64,000 nucleotides of DNA, taken from the NCBI RefSeq assembly GCF_030445035.2, contig NW_026688628.1, positions 2,728,001 to 2,792,000 on the forward strand. The letters run 5' to 3'. The stretch comes from Dasypus novemcinctus (taxonomy: Eukaryota; Chordata; Mammalia; Cingulata; Dasypodidae). The notes under the pieces are model-generated. The model ran no database searches. It was not told where the DNA came from and was given only the letters and a program-made list of their open reading frames with translations. Positions 1 to 13,500 of this stretch are shown here, piece by piece. Position 1 is the first letter of the stretch; each line of letters begins with the position of its first letter. The position numbers and the translations under genes were made by a program.

Positions 1-952
1 CTTAAATCCCTGAAGACTGCTCTGAGGTTTTCAATATTACTAAGAAGATCAGGAAAGTAGACAAAGAAATAAAAGAAAGCAAAAAACAGTTATCCATTAA
101 AACTTTCAAGGTTAGAAATGTCCTACATGCACTATCCAATATGATAGCTATTAGGCAACTTTCATTATTGAGCACTTGAAATATAGCTAGTCTGATTGAA
201 AAATTGAATTATTAATTGTATTTAATTTTAATTAATTTAAATTGATGTCAGTAGCTTCTGCCATGTTGTACAGCAAAGCTAGGTAGTGTCATTTCTTTTC
301 TTCTTTTTTTAATTTTAAAAAAGTCATTATTTTTTGCATTCTTATATTACTTTGTGCACCCAGAAATGCAAACAAAATAAAATGACTTTACTACACCACA
401 TACCCCAGTTCTGGCTTTGAAAATATAGTCATCAAAATTCTAGTATAAAAAGTTAAAAATTACTAATGGTATGTATCTTTATTACATTTTATTTTGTTGT
501 CTCTGCAACCTATGCATCTAGATTATTTGTAGTGAGTAAAAAATGGGTTATAGTCTGATACCAAACTACCTGATATTTTATTATAAGATACCAAAGTTCA
601 GCTTAAACTCAATATCACAAAATAAAGAAATAATGGTGTCAAGTAATTGTCGTTATCTCAACTCAGTGGTTTAATTTTTAATAAAATAGAAAACTGAAGT
701 GGCTTTCTTTCATCTCATTTTTCTGTGTTGAAATTTAACATAATTTTCAATTAGCATATTTATGGAATATTTTTACTGTATTTATTGGCAAAGATTTGGA
801 AATGTGTCCAGAACTTTAGACAACTGAAAAGCATAATGATTAAATTGCTGTTGAGGCAAAGCAATGGCAAACTATTACTATTGATAACATCTAAACTTTT
901 GAGGATACAAGATTATTTTTTCCTTTTGAAACTATTTATAGTATTAGACAAT
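1..952. other. AT-rich intergenic DNA, no gene seen
   Basis: The stretch is rich in A and T runs and short open frames only. The longest frame (785-1003, +) encodes a low-complexity hydrophobic peptide without a recognisable domain. No repeat family was recognised with confidence. Confidence 0.6.
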
Positions 953-1620
953 TTAGTACCTGAAAAAATTAGCTTCTGTGAAGATCTGTCCTTTGAAATC
1001 TAAAAGGGGATCCTTTACCAAATATAGTTTTAGTCTACTCAAGAGAGTATCCAAAGTTAGTAGTTGACTTCTATAGACCATAAAATTATTTACAAAAATT
1101 ATTTCTTCATCATCAATAGACAAATATTTGTTCTGTGCTTGAATTGCTGGACACTTTTCTAAACAGCAGATATGTGTAAAGTCTTCACTATTGTCCGTAT
1201 GGTTGTATAAGTTGGCTTCCTCTAATTCAGTTTTTGGAATTTTAGTTTGAACTATGAATGTCTGCAAATTCATAGTTAATCTAGTAATTGTTAATCTAGT
1301 AATTGTTTCATAGTCTATAATTGTTTTCTTTTCAAGGACATCCTGCACAAACAGGCTTGCTCTCCATTGATCCAGGCTGAGATATCTGTCATTCTCCAAA
1401 CTGAAACAACTGAGACTCTGGTCCATGGCTTCCAAAATTTATCATCAGTAACTCCTGAATGAAAATTTCCATCTTGATATAAACATAAAGGGAAACAAAG
1501 CAATAGTCTCTGCAAAACTTCTTTCTAAGTTTCATATAAATAGTCTATTGCACAAAATTTGAATGCTGGAAACATACCTTCTTTCTTCGACAGGAGTATG
1601 AGTTTCAACAGCTGCTTCTA
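953..1620 (-). pseudogene. Frameshifted coding fragment of an unidentified gene, probably a retrocopy
   Basis: On the minus strand a 160-residue open frame (1435-953) is preceded in another frame (1515-1315) by a further stretch that reads like protein. The two appear to join near 1435 through a frameshift. The composition is that of an ordinary soluble protein, with acidic patches and clusters such as [10 protein letters not shown], and unlike the low-complexity frames around it. It has no methionine in a good context, no splice sites that I could place and no upstream exon, so I infer a decayed, truncated copy of a cellular gene. A perfect 15-base tandem duplication at 1276-1305 adds five residues in frame. 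I do not recognise the parent gene. A chance open frame remains possible but seems less likely because coding-like sequence continues across the frame change. Confidence 0.35.
1276..1305. repeat. Perfect 15-base tandem duplication
   Basis: The unit TTAATCTAGTAATTG occurs twice head to tail (1276-1290 and 1291-1305). It lies in the open frame of the unidentified pseudogene and keeps the frame. The two copies are identical, which suggests replication slippage that is recent relative to the decay around it. Confidence 0.9.
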
Positions 1621-2345
<725 letters not shown>

Positions 2346-4258
2346 AAATAATAATTAACAAATTGATGAAGGAGACCAGAAAACTGAAGTAAAGAGAAAA
2401 ATTTATAGACAACTAATAATTCCAGTAACACTGCCTATAGCCCTAGGTGCTTAAAAGTAGTTAGGTTCACAATGAAATGGAAATTATATTCAGTTATTTA
2501 CCCTCATGGTCATGTACTTTTCAAATAATTAAAATAAAATACAAAACAATAGAGGAAAGATGGTAATTACTCTATTCTATATATCCTAAAATAATTACTA
2601 AACTGCTAGCCAAACATGTAAACAGAAAATCTTCTTTTGGGGCTATTTCTAAATTTTGACTAATGTGTGATTGGTATAAATAAACCATATTCTTATAGAA
2701 TCAAAACACAGTGTTAGAGTAAAATCTACCTGGAGGCAGATATTTAATTTATATGAAGTAGAAGCTTTGGATTGATCTTCTTGGATATTTGAAATAGGTG
2801 TAACCTTTTAGGTATTAGTGTGCATCAGGTACAAAAATTGACAAACTACAAAGGAATAGTATCTCACAAAATGGAATGAGAATTTTACATGTTACTAGAT
2901 AAATATCTCATCCGAAGAGAAAAATGGACAAAGAAATTGGACTGAAATTTACAAATTAAATCTTACACATGGAATATAAAAATTGAAAAATTAAGTTATA
3001 TCACTAATTTTCCCATATGAGCAGAAAAATAATTTCAAAAAAACTTATTAAAGCTGGTTAAAACACAGTGAGAACGATACTCTGATATTCTGCTGATAGT
3101 AGTGGTAATTGATGTTATTTTCTAGGGATTAAACATTTTACTATAACAGTCAATTTAACAAATCACATTTATTGGCCTGGAGGTTGTATTTTCAAGTATG
3201 ATTTTAAAAGTCATCATCAATATAAACAAAATTGCATGTAATAATAAATTAATTGAATACTCCAAGGTAACCAAAAGAAGATAGATGTAATATGAGTTTT
3301 CTGTAGGTCCTAGGATAATTTGAATTGGAATATAAATAGAATAACAAGTAACAGTGAAATGAGCTTATAAATAAGTGGAGACCTGAAGAATCTATTCTTA
3401 AATTGTTGAAGATTAAAAAAAGACAGAAGATGAAGAGGAGAATAAACAAGAGAAAGAGGAAAGGGAAACCATAAAGTCCAGGATAGAAAGTAGGGATGAA
3501 GGAAGGAATTACAGAATAAAAGGGGGGAAATGGAAAGAAAGGAAAAGGAAGGCACAGAAATTTGTGGTAGAATATTGTATTCAGAAAAGGTGAATTAGAG
3601 TCATAAATATGTGGAGATGAGACATGTTCAGAATTATTTCAGGACTGTCATAGACTGTGATTCCATATAACAAAACAAACCATTCCTGATGATTTTCTAT
3701 ACTGATCTGGATAATAATAAGAATGTTATCATCATGACTTTTATACATTCTTAACTCTTAAGTGACCAAAAATCACCACAATTTGACAAATCCTATAATG
3801 TTTCTGCACTGAACTCCACAAGTAAATATTTAATTAGCTTGGATCAACAGAATTCTTAAAGACAAGTTATGAATTTTTACGCCTTCCCATTTTAACTACA
3901 GATGCCCTAAAAATAAAGTCACTTCCAGAAATAAAAATTTTAAAATGCTATTTTCATGACAACTCTAAAATTTTGGTAGATTGCAATGTATTTGGAAACA
4001 CTCACTGTGAGTGTAAAACATCCAGAATTTGCTCCCAAATAGAACATGATAATATGAAATTGATACTGGAAAGAGAAATATTGAGTCAAGCATTTACAAA
4101 CTCTCATTTATTACACAGAAAATAAGTTAATAAAATATTGACCTGGTACACTCTTAACACAGCACAATGTTAAATTCTCTTGATTAGAAATTGGAAAATA
4201 AAGATGTCTATCTTTAAAAGTTGTTCATATTAATTAAAACAATATTAAAATCAAGAAA
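2346..4258. other. AT-rich intergenic DNA, no gene seen
   Basis: About 1.9 kb with no coding frame of note. A purine-rich tract (roughly 3,400-3,560) of short GA-rich runs produces spurious open frames on the opposite strand. No interspersed repeat was identified with confidence. Confidence 0.55.
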
Positions 4259-5195
4259 TCACTTTGCAAGTTTTATCACTATCACTTTTCCTAATGCTGT
4301 CTGCATGTCCTTGTTTCTCAGACTGTAGATGAGAGGATTCAGGGTGGGGGATAACACCGTGTAAAGCACAGATATCAACAATTTCAGGTAAGAAGATTTG
4401 ATATTTTTTGCAAAATATGTAATACTCCCAGAAAACAGGAACAGTATCACCAGAGTGAGGTGGGACAGACAGGTTGAAAGAGTTTTTTGTCTTATCTTTA
4501 CAGATGGGATTCTTAGAACAGTGGTAAAAATGTGAACATATGAAACAACCATTAAAGAAACACACAAAAACCAAACAACAGCTAAGAATAATAAATGTAT
4601 CTTCTAAAATGTGCTCTCCATAACAGGAAAGCATAAGCAGTGATGGAGTATTACAGAAGAATTGATGGACTATGTTGGACCCACAGAAACTGATAGAGAA
4701 TGTACCTGCTACATGAATGGCACCATAAACACATCCACTGAGCCATGATGCTGTTGCCATCTGCACACAGGCTCCTCTGTGCATAATGCCCTCATAGTGC
4801 GGAGGATGGCAGATGGCAGCATAGCGGTCATAGGACATCACTATAAGGAGAGCATACTCTGTGCCAAAGGATAATACAAAAAGAAAAACTTGCATGGCAC
4901 ATCCTAGGAAGGAGATGGAATGACTGTTGTTCAAAAAGTTCATGATGGGCTTAGGAAGAGTGACAGAGATACAGCAGATGTCAATGAAGGACAAATTCTT
5001 AAGAAAGAAATACATAGGCACTTGGAGATGCTGGTCAGTGGTGGTGATGATGATAATGAGGAGGTTCCCCATCACTGCTGCCAGTTAAATGAGGAGAAAG
5101 AGTGTGGCATACAGTCTCTGTAGCATCCAGTCATCAGGGAATCCCATGAACAAGAATTCCATTATGATGGTCATGTTGATAAATTTCTCAGGCAT
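4259..5195 (-). pseudogene. Olfactory receptor pseudogene, class II, OR14-like
   Basis: This is a full-length olfactory receptor frame, about 311 codons when the breaks are ignored, and a single coding exon as usual for the family. Visible landmarks are an N-terminal Asn-Met-Thr glycosylation site, PMYFFL after TM2, MSYDRYAAICHP at the end of TM3, KTLSTCLSHL in TM6 and NPLIYSLRNKD in TM7. The RGACVQMA-WLSG stretch in TM4 resembles OR family 14. The start chosen is the ATG at 5195, which gives the normal short N-terminus. Two breaks are clear: TAA at codon 37 (5085-5087) in TM1, and a one-base insertion near 4545-4560 in TM5 that shifts the rest of the frame. The other positions are well kept, so loss of function may be fairly recent. 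No second receptor was seen in the window. Confidence 0.93.
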
Positions 5196-7125
5196 GCTAA
5201 TTCTTCAGAGTGAAAACAGAAAAACAAAACACAGCAGGCTTATTCAGAGCTCTGCACCCGATCTCTTCTGCTAGTGCCTTAAATGCTTTTCTATTATGAG
5301 TGGTATGCTTAGTTATAAGTCTATTATGGGATAATTCTAATATGTGAAATTGATTTCCTTTTAAAATATGTAGAGTGAATAATAATAATATAAACATTAA
5401 TAAATCTGCCTATGAGTGGGGCATGAACACAGAAGGGCTACATCACTGACTGTGCCTTCAGATTCTGGAAGGAGAGAGAATAGTTTTGGAGCATATTCTG
5501 AATACACTAGAGCTAAATTTGTTTACTAACATGATCAACAAAATATGTTCTCCTTTACCTACAAAGTTTATTTTATTTATTATTTATTTATTTTATTTAT
5601 TTTAAAAATCCTTATATATTTGTGCACTTTTCTTGACCTCCAGCAGAAAATATTTTAATTTCCTAAGAATAGAAAAATGCCATATACTTTCTAGAGCTGT
5701 GTAAAATGTTGAAGGGAAATTCGATGACAAATAAAGAAAATATATATTGGTATATCACTAGGTAAATCAACTCTTAAAATCCCTATAAGTGTGTGTGGAG
5801 TTGTATAAATGTGTGTGCACATGTAAGTATTTGCACATATCTATATGATATAGGTAATTTTAAATGAATTATATGTGCATGTGTGTGCTTATATTTAACA
5901 GCGCTATTGGAAAACTTTCCAAATATCATGTCCAATCCCTCTCTTTACTTTCCCAAAAAGGAGAGTAGGCTTATTTTGTAGGAGCTACAGTGGTGGAATT
6001 AGTATTTCAATTACCAAGTGAAAATATCATAATGAGAAGATCAGAACATGATCAAATTTTTTTATAGTTTGTACTGGGAAAATATGATCTATGTAGTCAA
6101 TGTAAAAATAAAGAGAAATCAGGATAGATACAGACTTGTCAAAATATACTGAACTGAATTGATTTTAAAATAGTCCTAACTGTTTGAGCATGGAGTCACT
6201 TAGTATCTCATCTTCTTTATTTTGAGAAGAAAGGAGCAGATGGGGGGGGGGGGCAGAGAACCTGTAACTATGTAACTATACGTTTTCAATGTAGCATGTC
6301 CTTTCCTAGTCTTCTGCTTTCATTTGGGCTAACAGCAAGTGACAAACGAGTGTGAGGAAACTATCACTCATAATGGACTGAAATTGTCTCACCATATAGA
6401 AAACAGCAGTCTCTCAATTCCACTTCTCCCTTATAGGTATTCTTTATGCAAAGTAGATCTATAAGTAGAGATTTGTATAATACTATACATTTATGTACTC
6501 ACCAAGCAGCCCTTCTTTTGGGAATTCAATCTGGATGAACAGGTTTGTATTATTTGAGATCAAGTCAGTATGACATTGCATTTTCTCTCTTAAGTGTTTA
6601 GATCTAAAAGATATTAAGATGTACGTATATTCTAGAGTTCCCAAGTGGCTAATTAAACTGGGTTTTAATTTGCCAAAACTTGAACCCAGTGGCATGTTTT
6701 CCTGTTGGATCATGGACAGCTTGGTATTTGAAGGCAATGGAGCCCAGATTTTCAATCCCATGCTATGATGGTTAAAATTGTGTGTCAATGTAACTATGTG
6801 ATGGTGTCCAGTCAATCACATTAAATAAATAGGAACCATATGCAGTTGCTTTTCTTACTTGGATAGTAAATTGCTACTGCCGTGTTATGGGCATTCTTCC
6901 AAGATCTAAGTTCAGTTACCGGTATGACCCATATTCAGTGATTTATACATGTCAGAGAGCTTTAATTGTCACCCTTTATTTTTTTTCCTTTTTATACTTA
7001 AAATTTATATTTAAAAAAGAATTATATTCTATCAAAAATTTGTATTAAAATATTCTCTATGAAAATGATTTAAAAGTTAAATATAAAACATAATTAAAGT
7101 ATAATCTTTAACCCCATAATAACTA
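5196..7125. other. Intergenic DNA with simple repeats
   Basis: No gene was seen. It contains a (TTTA)-rich tract at 5566-5606, TG/TA-rich short runs at about 5,790-5,890 and an uninterrupted G run at 6242-6253. At about 6,765-6,835 a short stretch resembles the start of an ERV-L type LTR, but it is too short to assign. Confidence 0.5.
6242..6253. repeat. Poly-G run
   Basis: An uninterrupted run of about 12 G within otherwise AT-rich sequence. It is a likely site of length polymorphism and sequencing error. Confidence 0.85.
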
Positions 7126-7129
7126 TGAT

Positions 7130-7865
7130 TATATTGCATTAAAATGGTCAAATATCACCAATCAAAAGGCAGAAATTGTCAGAATTGATTTTAAAAATGG
7201 CCCAAGCATGTGATGTAAGCAAATCTCTTTCCAAATATAATGCTACAGGTAAGCTAAAAGTAACATTAAGAGAAAAATACTAGGCAAACCCTAATTTTAA
7301 AATGCTGGAGTGGTTCTATTACTACCACAAATAAACTACCAAGAATAAAGGATGCATGAGATAATGATAGGATGATCAATGTACAAACAAGTCATAATCT
7401 TGGATGAAAGCTGAAAAACAGAAAAGAGTACCAGAATTGAAAGGGTAAAAAAAACAAGGCTGCAATTACAGTTAGAGTTTTCCTCTCTCAGTTATCGTTA
7501 GTATAGGGACTCAACCAGGGTATAGAAAAATCTGAACAATGCTATTGACTAACTGTATCTAAGTGGCATTACTAAACCATTCCACCCAACAACAGCAGAA
7601 ATCACATTCCTCTCAAGTTTACACAGAATATTCACAAATACAAAACATGTCCTAGTTAGTGAAAAAAACAATACATTTAAGAGCTGAAATAATATGATGT
7701 ATATTATTTGATAATAATTGAACTTAAATCAATAAGAGAAAGGTATAAATAACAGACTATCTTAAAAATTCAAAATTAAATAGCAAATTTCTAAAAAAAG
7801 TCCGTATGTTTGAAAGGAATTATTTTAATCTAAACTTAAGCAAAAATAAAACAGCATAATTTGTG
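7130..7865 (+). mobile_element. Old L1 fragment, ORF2 endonuclease region
   Basis: Heavily mutated plus-strand sequence follows the part of L1 ORF2 between the endonuclease and reverse transcriptase domains. The best landmark is the stretch near 7,590-7,660 corresponding to the L1 segment on host-site nicking (acacattcctctcaagt and following). Numerous stops and gaps make it non-functional. Divergence is much higher than in the L1 copies downstream, so it is an older insertion. Confidence 0.55.
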
Positions 7866-7904
7866 GAATTTGGCTGAAGATGTGCTTAAAGGTCTTTTTC
7901 TATT

Positions 7905-9478
7905 TCCAGATTTTTAAAAATTATTTTATTCTTAAAGAAGCATTACATGTCTTAAATGTTACATTGAAAATATAGGTGATTCCCATATACCACACTCCCT
8001 CCCCTTCCCAACTTTTTCCCCACTAACAAGAACTTTCAAATGTGGCACATTTTTTACAAATGAGGAACACATATTGAAGCATTGCTACTGCCATGATCTA
8101 TAATTTACATTATGGTTTACACTTTATACTGCACAATATCATAGGTTTTGAGAAATGTATAATGGCCTGTGTCCATCATTGCAATGTCAGGCAGAACAAT
8201 TCCAATGTCCCCAAAATGACCCATTTTATATCTATTCTTCCCTCTTCCTCCCTTCAAGACCAATTATGACCACTGCCTTTATATTGATGTTAAAAGTTCT
8301 TCCATTACTAGAATAATAATGTCTACTTTAGTCCATAGTTGCATTCCCCCCTTATATTTGCTCTTTCCTCAGTCTCGAGGATTTGAGGATGGTGATGCTC
8401 ACTCTGCTTCCAGTTGAGAGGAGGCCCGGATCACTTGTGGCAGATGGATGAAACTTCCGTGTTTGTAGTTGTAGATACTCTCTGTTTTGGGGGATGGGCA
8501 TTGTCCATCATCATCCTTTTATTAGTTGTCCTGGGTGGGCCCAATGAACTGGAGAATAGGTGTTGGCTGCATCTCTGCTGAAATTCAGGGCTCAAATGTC
8601 ATATGATCATCCAGAATATCTAAGTCTCTGGGGCACATATTTAATGGGTATAGTGTTAATTAGAGTTTCAAATAAAAGGGACATAAATCACATGTGTAGG
8701 GAAATTATAAATGAATCCAAGTACAATGCATTGATTATCATATATTCCAAGGTACTGTGATTCTCTGACCTGCCTATACTGTTTAGATGTCCCTAGAGCC
8801 CTCAAGAAAACCCATTATTAAGGCACCATTTACTGTGGTGGTCAGTGAGATCCTCCTGAGTCATGCATAAGTGTAACCTATGGAATGAACTCCCAACTCA
8901 CTTTTGAAGCAGTTAGCCAGAAAAACTTACTTTTATTTAATATTTCTCCATTCTGGTCAAAGTCTTTTTCCAAACGTATCAAAAGTTGGCTCTAAGTAAT
9001 AACCCTCAGTGCCAGGAAGACTCATCCCTAGGAGTTGGGTCCATGTCATAGGGAAGGTAAATTTATATGCTAAGTTCAGCTTTGAAAGAGGTCACATTTG
9101 AGAAACAAGGACACTTTCAGTAGGTAACCCTTAGGCAATATACAATAGTAGGCTAAGTTTCAATTTCGTAAGATCAAGGTCATAAGTACAAGCATCAATA
9201 TCTAGAGCCTGGTGAATTGGTCTGTCCTCCTTCACTAGGTCCTGCCCATGTACTGTAGAGATTCTTGCCACTATATTAGAGAATGTAGCAGCACTTCCCA
9301 GGGTAGTAATTCAATATTCTTTTGATTATTTTGTGGATCTACACCCACCAAGACAGCACCCCATGAGCACATGAATACATTCATTTTCCATAGAGGCATG
9401 CCCCAGGTGCACCCCTCCTCATATAATCCCCAAAATTGACACCCACACCAGTGAACTTACTGTCACAGTTGCAACACT
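7905..9478 (-). mobile_element. L1 3' UTR, reverse orientation, about 1.6 kb
   Basis: The region starts with the complement of an A-rich tail and a C/T-rich block (CACACTCCCTCCCCTTCCC) and runs to about 9,478. The same sequence recurs about a dozen times in the window. At 51.4-52.6 kb it directly follows the end of an L1 ORF2, which identifies it as the L1 3' UTR. Only the 3' UTR is present here, so this is a 5'-truncated insertion. It is non-coding; short open frames inside it should be ignored. Confidence 0.8.
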
Positions 9479-9589
9479 TTTGAAATAAAAAAAAAACAAA
9501 TACAAAAAAATAAAATATTGAAAAATTGCCTTGTGTTTTTCATCACCTTTAAGTGTTATATTTTGTGTACAGTGACAATTTCCTTTGTA

Positions 9590-10070
9590 TGTTCCCCCAG
9601 TGTCACTTTATTTTCAGCAAATTTTTATGTTACAGAAAAGTCACATAGAAATTATATGTGTCCCATTTACCCCCCTCCCTCTCCCCTCATATTTTCCCCT
9701 ATTAGTAACATCTTACATGAGTATGGTACATTTGTTACAATTGATGAAAAATATTGAAGCATTGCTAATAAAAATGGTCAGTGGTTTACATTGTGGTTTA
9801 ATTTTTTCCCAATACACTTTTATACATTTAGACATAATGTATAATGGCCTGTATCCATCATTGCAAGATCATGCAGAAAAATTCCTATGTTCCATCCATT
9901 GTTACTTCCCCTTCCCCTCAGAACCTATGGCAATGATTGTTACATTTTTTTGAAGAATAAGGTTCATAGTTCCATAATTAATATTGAGGGCTTTACACAG
10001 TGGTCTGTTTCCTTTTAGTAGGGACTACTGATGTTGTCCAGATATTCTTGCCCCTCTAATTGAGAATATA
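9590..10070 (-). mobile_element. L1 3' UTR, reverse orientation, internally deleted
   Basis: Same family as the preceding element, but a more diverged and shorter copy. It begins at the C/T-rich tail block (about 9,660-9,700) and jumps from the proximal to the distal part of the UTR near 9,945. It ends at a junction reading CAGCACCC, where it abuts LTR-derived sequence. Confidence 0.7.
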
Positions 10071-10580
10071 ACAGCACCCTTTTTGACTGATACAGAAGAT
10101 ATCTCATTGTAGTGGAAGAGTTGTTGGAGGTGGTGGAGTTTTGATGTTGGAGTTTTGATGCTGGGGTTTTGAGCTGGAGCCTGCAAAACAAGCATACAGA
10201 GGAGCAGAGCAGCTGAGCCCAGGGAAAAACAAACCCCAGAGAGAAAGACAGAGCCAGTCACCTGAAAGTTTACAGCTGGCCTTGTGGAGAGAGGCAAAGT
10301 CTAGAGAGCCTCATACTCTACAGTGACCTTGTGGAGAAAGCAGAGGAGCTGAGCCCAGAGAGAAATGAACCCTGGGAAGAGAGGAACCCAAGAAGCCTGA
10401 ACCCTGGGAGACATTGGCAGCCATCTTGCTCCAATATTTGGCAGCAGACTTTGGTGTGGGAAGTAACTTATGCTTTATGGTCTGGTAACTGTAAGCTTCT
10501 AACACAAATAAAAACCAACTGATTTCTCTTATTTTGCATCTGCAACCTTTTTGACTAATACAGAAGATATCTCATTGTAG
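10070..10580 (+). mobile_element. LTR of the TGTGGCAG...CTAATACA family, 5'-truncated
   Basis: This is one of five copies in the window of an approximately 0.47-0.55-kb LTR, whose identity is established by the copy at 35,334. Here the first ~80-100 bases are missing. The body holds the GATGTTGGAGTTTTGATG motif (about 10,141-10,170) and ends near 10,560 with GACTAATACA. The 3' end of the LTR plus 18 bases of flank (GAAGATATCTCATTGTAG) also occur just before the body, at about 10,080-10,116. The sequence between is therefore bounded by a direct repeat of about 35 bases. Confidence 0.7.
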
Positions 10581-13500
10581 TTTTAATTTGCATTTCCCAA
10601 TAGCTAGTAATTTTGAGCATCTTTTCATATGATTTTAGCCATTTCTATTCCTTCTTTGGAAAAATGTCTATTCAAATATCCTTACCATTTTTATTTTTTT
10701 AATATACTTTTAAAGTTTTCCTAAAGAAACTTAGATTCATAAATGTTACATAAAAAAAGTATAGAGGATTCCCATATGCCCTGCTCCCTACTCCTCTCCA
10801 CACTTTCCCACAATAACAGCATCCTTCATTAGGGTGGTACATTTGTTACAATTGATGAACACATTTTGGAGCATTGCCACTAAGTGTGGATTATAGTTTA
10901 CTTTGTAGTTTATACTCTCTGCTACACAATTTTGTAAATTATGACAAGATATACAATGGACTGTATCTGTCTTTCCAATGTCATTCAAGATGATTCCCAA
11001 GTCCCAAAAATGACCCCATATTGCACCTATTTTTCCCTTTCTCTCTCCCAGAATTTCCAGTAGCCATTGCCTCCACATCAATGACAAAAGTTCTTCAATT
11101 ACTAGAATCACAATAAGTCTATAGTAGAATAACAGTATGTCTAATATAGTCCATCATTCACTCCTCAATCCTGAGGATTCTGGGATGGTGATGTCCAACC
11201 CACCTCCATTTAAGAGAGGGCTTATGTCCCATGGGGCAGAGGAATGGGACTATCTTGTTTACAGTTGCAGACTCTCTCTGTTCCTTGAGATGGTCATTGT
11301 TCATCATCATCTCCTTGTTATTTGTCCTGGGTGAGTACAATGAATTAGAGAGTAGGTGTTGCAACTCTGTGGAAATTCTGGTCCCAAATTGTAAATGGAC
11401 AGCCAAAAGATTTAAGCCTCTTGGACATACACCTATCAACCCTAGTACTAATTATAGTTTTAAATAGAAGGGGCAGAAGAGGCATGTTTAGGGAAACCAC
11501 GACTGAGTCCAACTCTATCACACTGGGGAGCATGAATTCCAAGGAGGACCCATTGGCAGGGTGACAAACTCCTGAGCTGTCTACTCTGCTTATAATGTTT
11601 GGATGTCTCCAGAGCCATCAGGATCCCTGCTATTTGAGGTAATATTTACTTTGGTAGTCAATGGATACTAATGATATACATAAGTGTAACCTCTGGGATG
11701 AAATCCCAACTCACTTTGAAAGCACTTAGCCAGAAAAACTTACTTTTATTTAATATTTCCCCAGTATAATCAAGGTCTTTCCAAATATATCACAAGTTGG
11801 CTCTAGGTAATAATCCCCAGTGCCAGGAAGTCTTATCCCCATTGCCAGTTTTTGCTATTTGGGCTCCCTTTCATTCCCAAATAAATTTCATAATTAGCTT
11901 TTTCAATTCAGTAAAAAATGTTGTTTTATTTTTTATTGGGATTGCATTAAAACTGTAAATCAACTTGGGGAAGATAGATATCTTAATGATGTTTAGTCTT
12001 CCAATCCATTATCTTGGAATATTCTTCAATTTATTTAAATCTTCCTTGATTTCCTTTAATAATGTTGTATACTTTTCTGTGTGCAAGTCCTTTACATCTT
12101 TAATTTTTTCCTATATATTTGATTTTATTGGTTGCTATAGAAAATGGAATTATTTTCTTAATTTCCTCCTCAGACTGCTGATTATTGGTGTACAGAATTG
12201 CTACTTATTTGTACTTGTTAATCTTATATCCTGTCATTTTACTGAGCACATTTATCAGCTTGAGAAGCTTTGTTGTAGATTTGTCTATGAGTAGGATCAT
12301 GTCATCTGCAAATGGTGAAATTTTTACTTCTTCCTTTACAATTTGGATGGCTGAGCAAGTAATTCCACATAATGTTAAATAAGAGTAGTGAACATGGGCA
12401 TCCTTGTCTTCTTCCAGATCTTAGAGGGAGAGCCTTTAGCATTTGTCCTAGAATATGATGTTAGCTGTGGGTTTTTCATATATACTTTTTGTCATGCTGA
12501 GGAAGTTACCTTCAATTCCTATCTTTTGAAGTGTTGTGTTTTTTTTTATCAAAAAGGATGTTGTATTTTGTGAAAATTCTTTTTCTACATCAACAGAGAA
12601 CATATACTGACTTTTTTTATTTTCATCTGTTAATGTGGTGTATTACTTCAGTTGATTTTCTTATATAGAAACATCTTTGCATACTAGCAATGAAACCCAC
12701 TTGATCATGGTGTATAATTATTTTGATATGCTGTTGAACACATTTAGCAAGTATTGTTGAATATGTTTAGCAAGCATTTTGTTGAGAATTTTAGCATCTA
12801 ACTTCATTAGAGAGATTGGTCTGTAGTTTTCTTTTCTTGTGGTATCTTTATGTGGCTTTATTACTAGGGTAATATTGACATCATAGAATGAATTAGGTAA
12901 TGTTCTCTCCACTTCTATATTTGGAAGATTTTAAGCAGGATTGGTGTTAGTTCTTTCTGAAACATTTAGCACCTGTGAAGCCATCCAGTCCTGGACTTTT
13001 CTTAGTTGGGAGATTTTTGATGACTAATTCAATCTTGTTACTTGTGATTGGCCTATTGAGTTCATCAATTTCTTCTTTCATCAATGTAGATTGCTTGTAT
13101 GTTTCTTGAAATTTGTTTATTTCATCCAAGTTTTCCATCTTGTTGACATAAAATTTTTCTAAGTATTTTCTTATGGTACTTTTTATTTCTGTGGGATCAA
13201 TGGTGATGTCCCCTCTTTTTTGTTTTATGCATTTGCATTTTCTCTCTTATTTGTCTAAGCATTTATTAATTTTATTAAAATTCTCAAAAACGGCTTTTAA
13301 TTTTGTTAAATTTTCTTGTGTTTTTAATCCCAATGTCATGTAGTTCTGTTCTAATCTTCGTTATTTCCATCTTCCTTCTTGCTTTGAGATTAGTTTGCTG
13401 TTCTTTCACTAGTTCCTCCACCTGTGCAGTTAGGATTTCAATTTAGCTCTTTCTTCTTTTTTAATATAATAATTTATTGCTATTAATTTCCCTCTCAACA

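Noticed and set aside
4920-5123. Plus-strand frame over the olfactory receptor
   Set aside because: It is a shadow of the receptor on the opposite strand.
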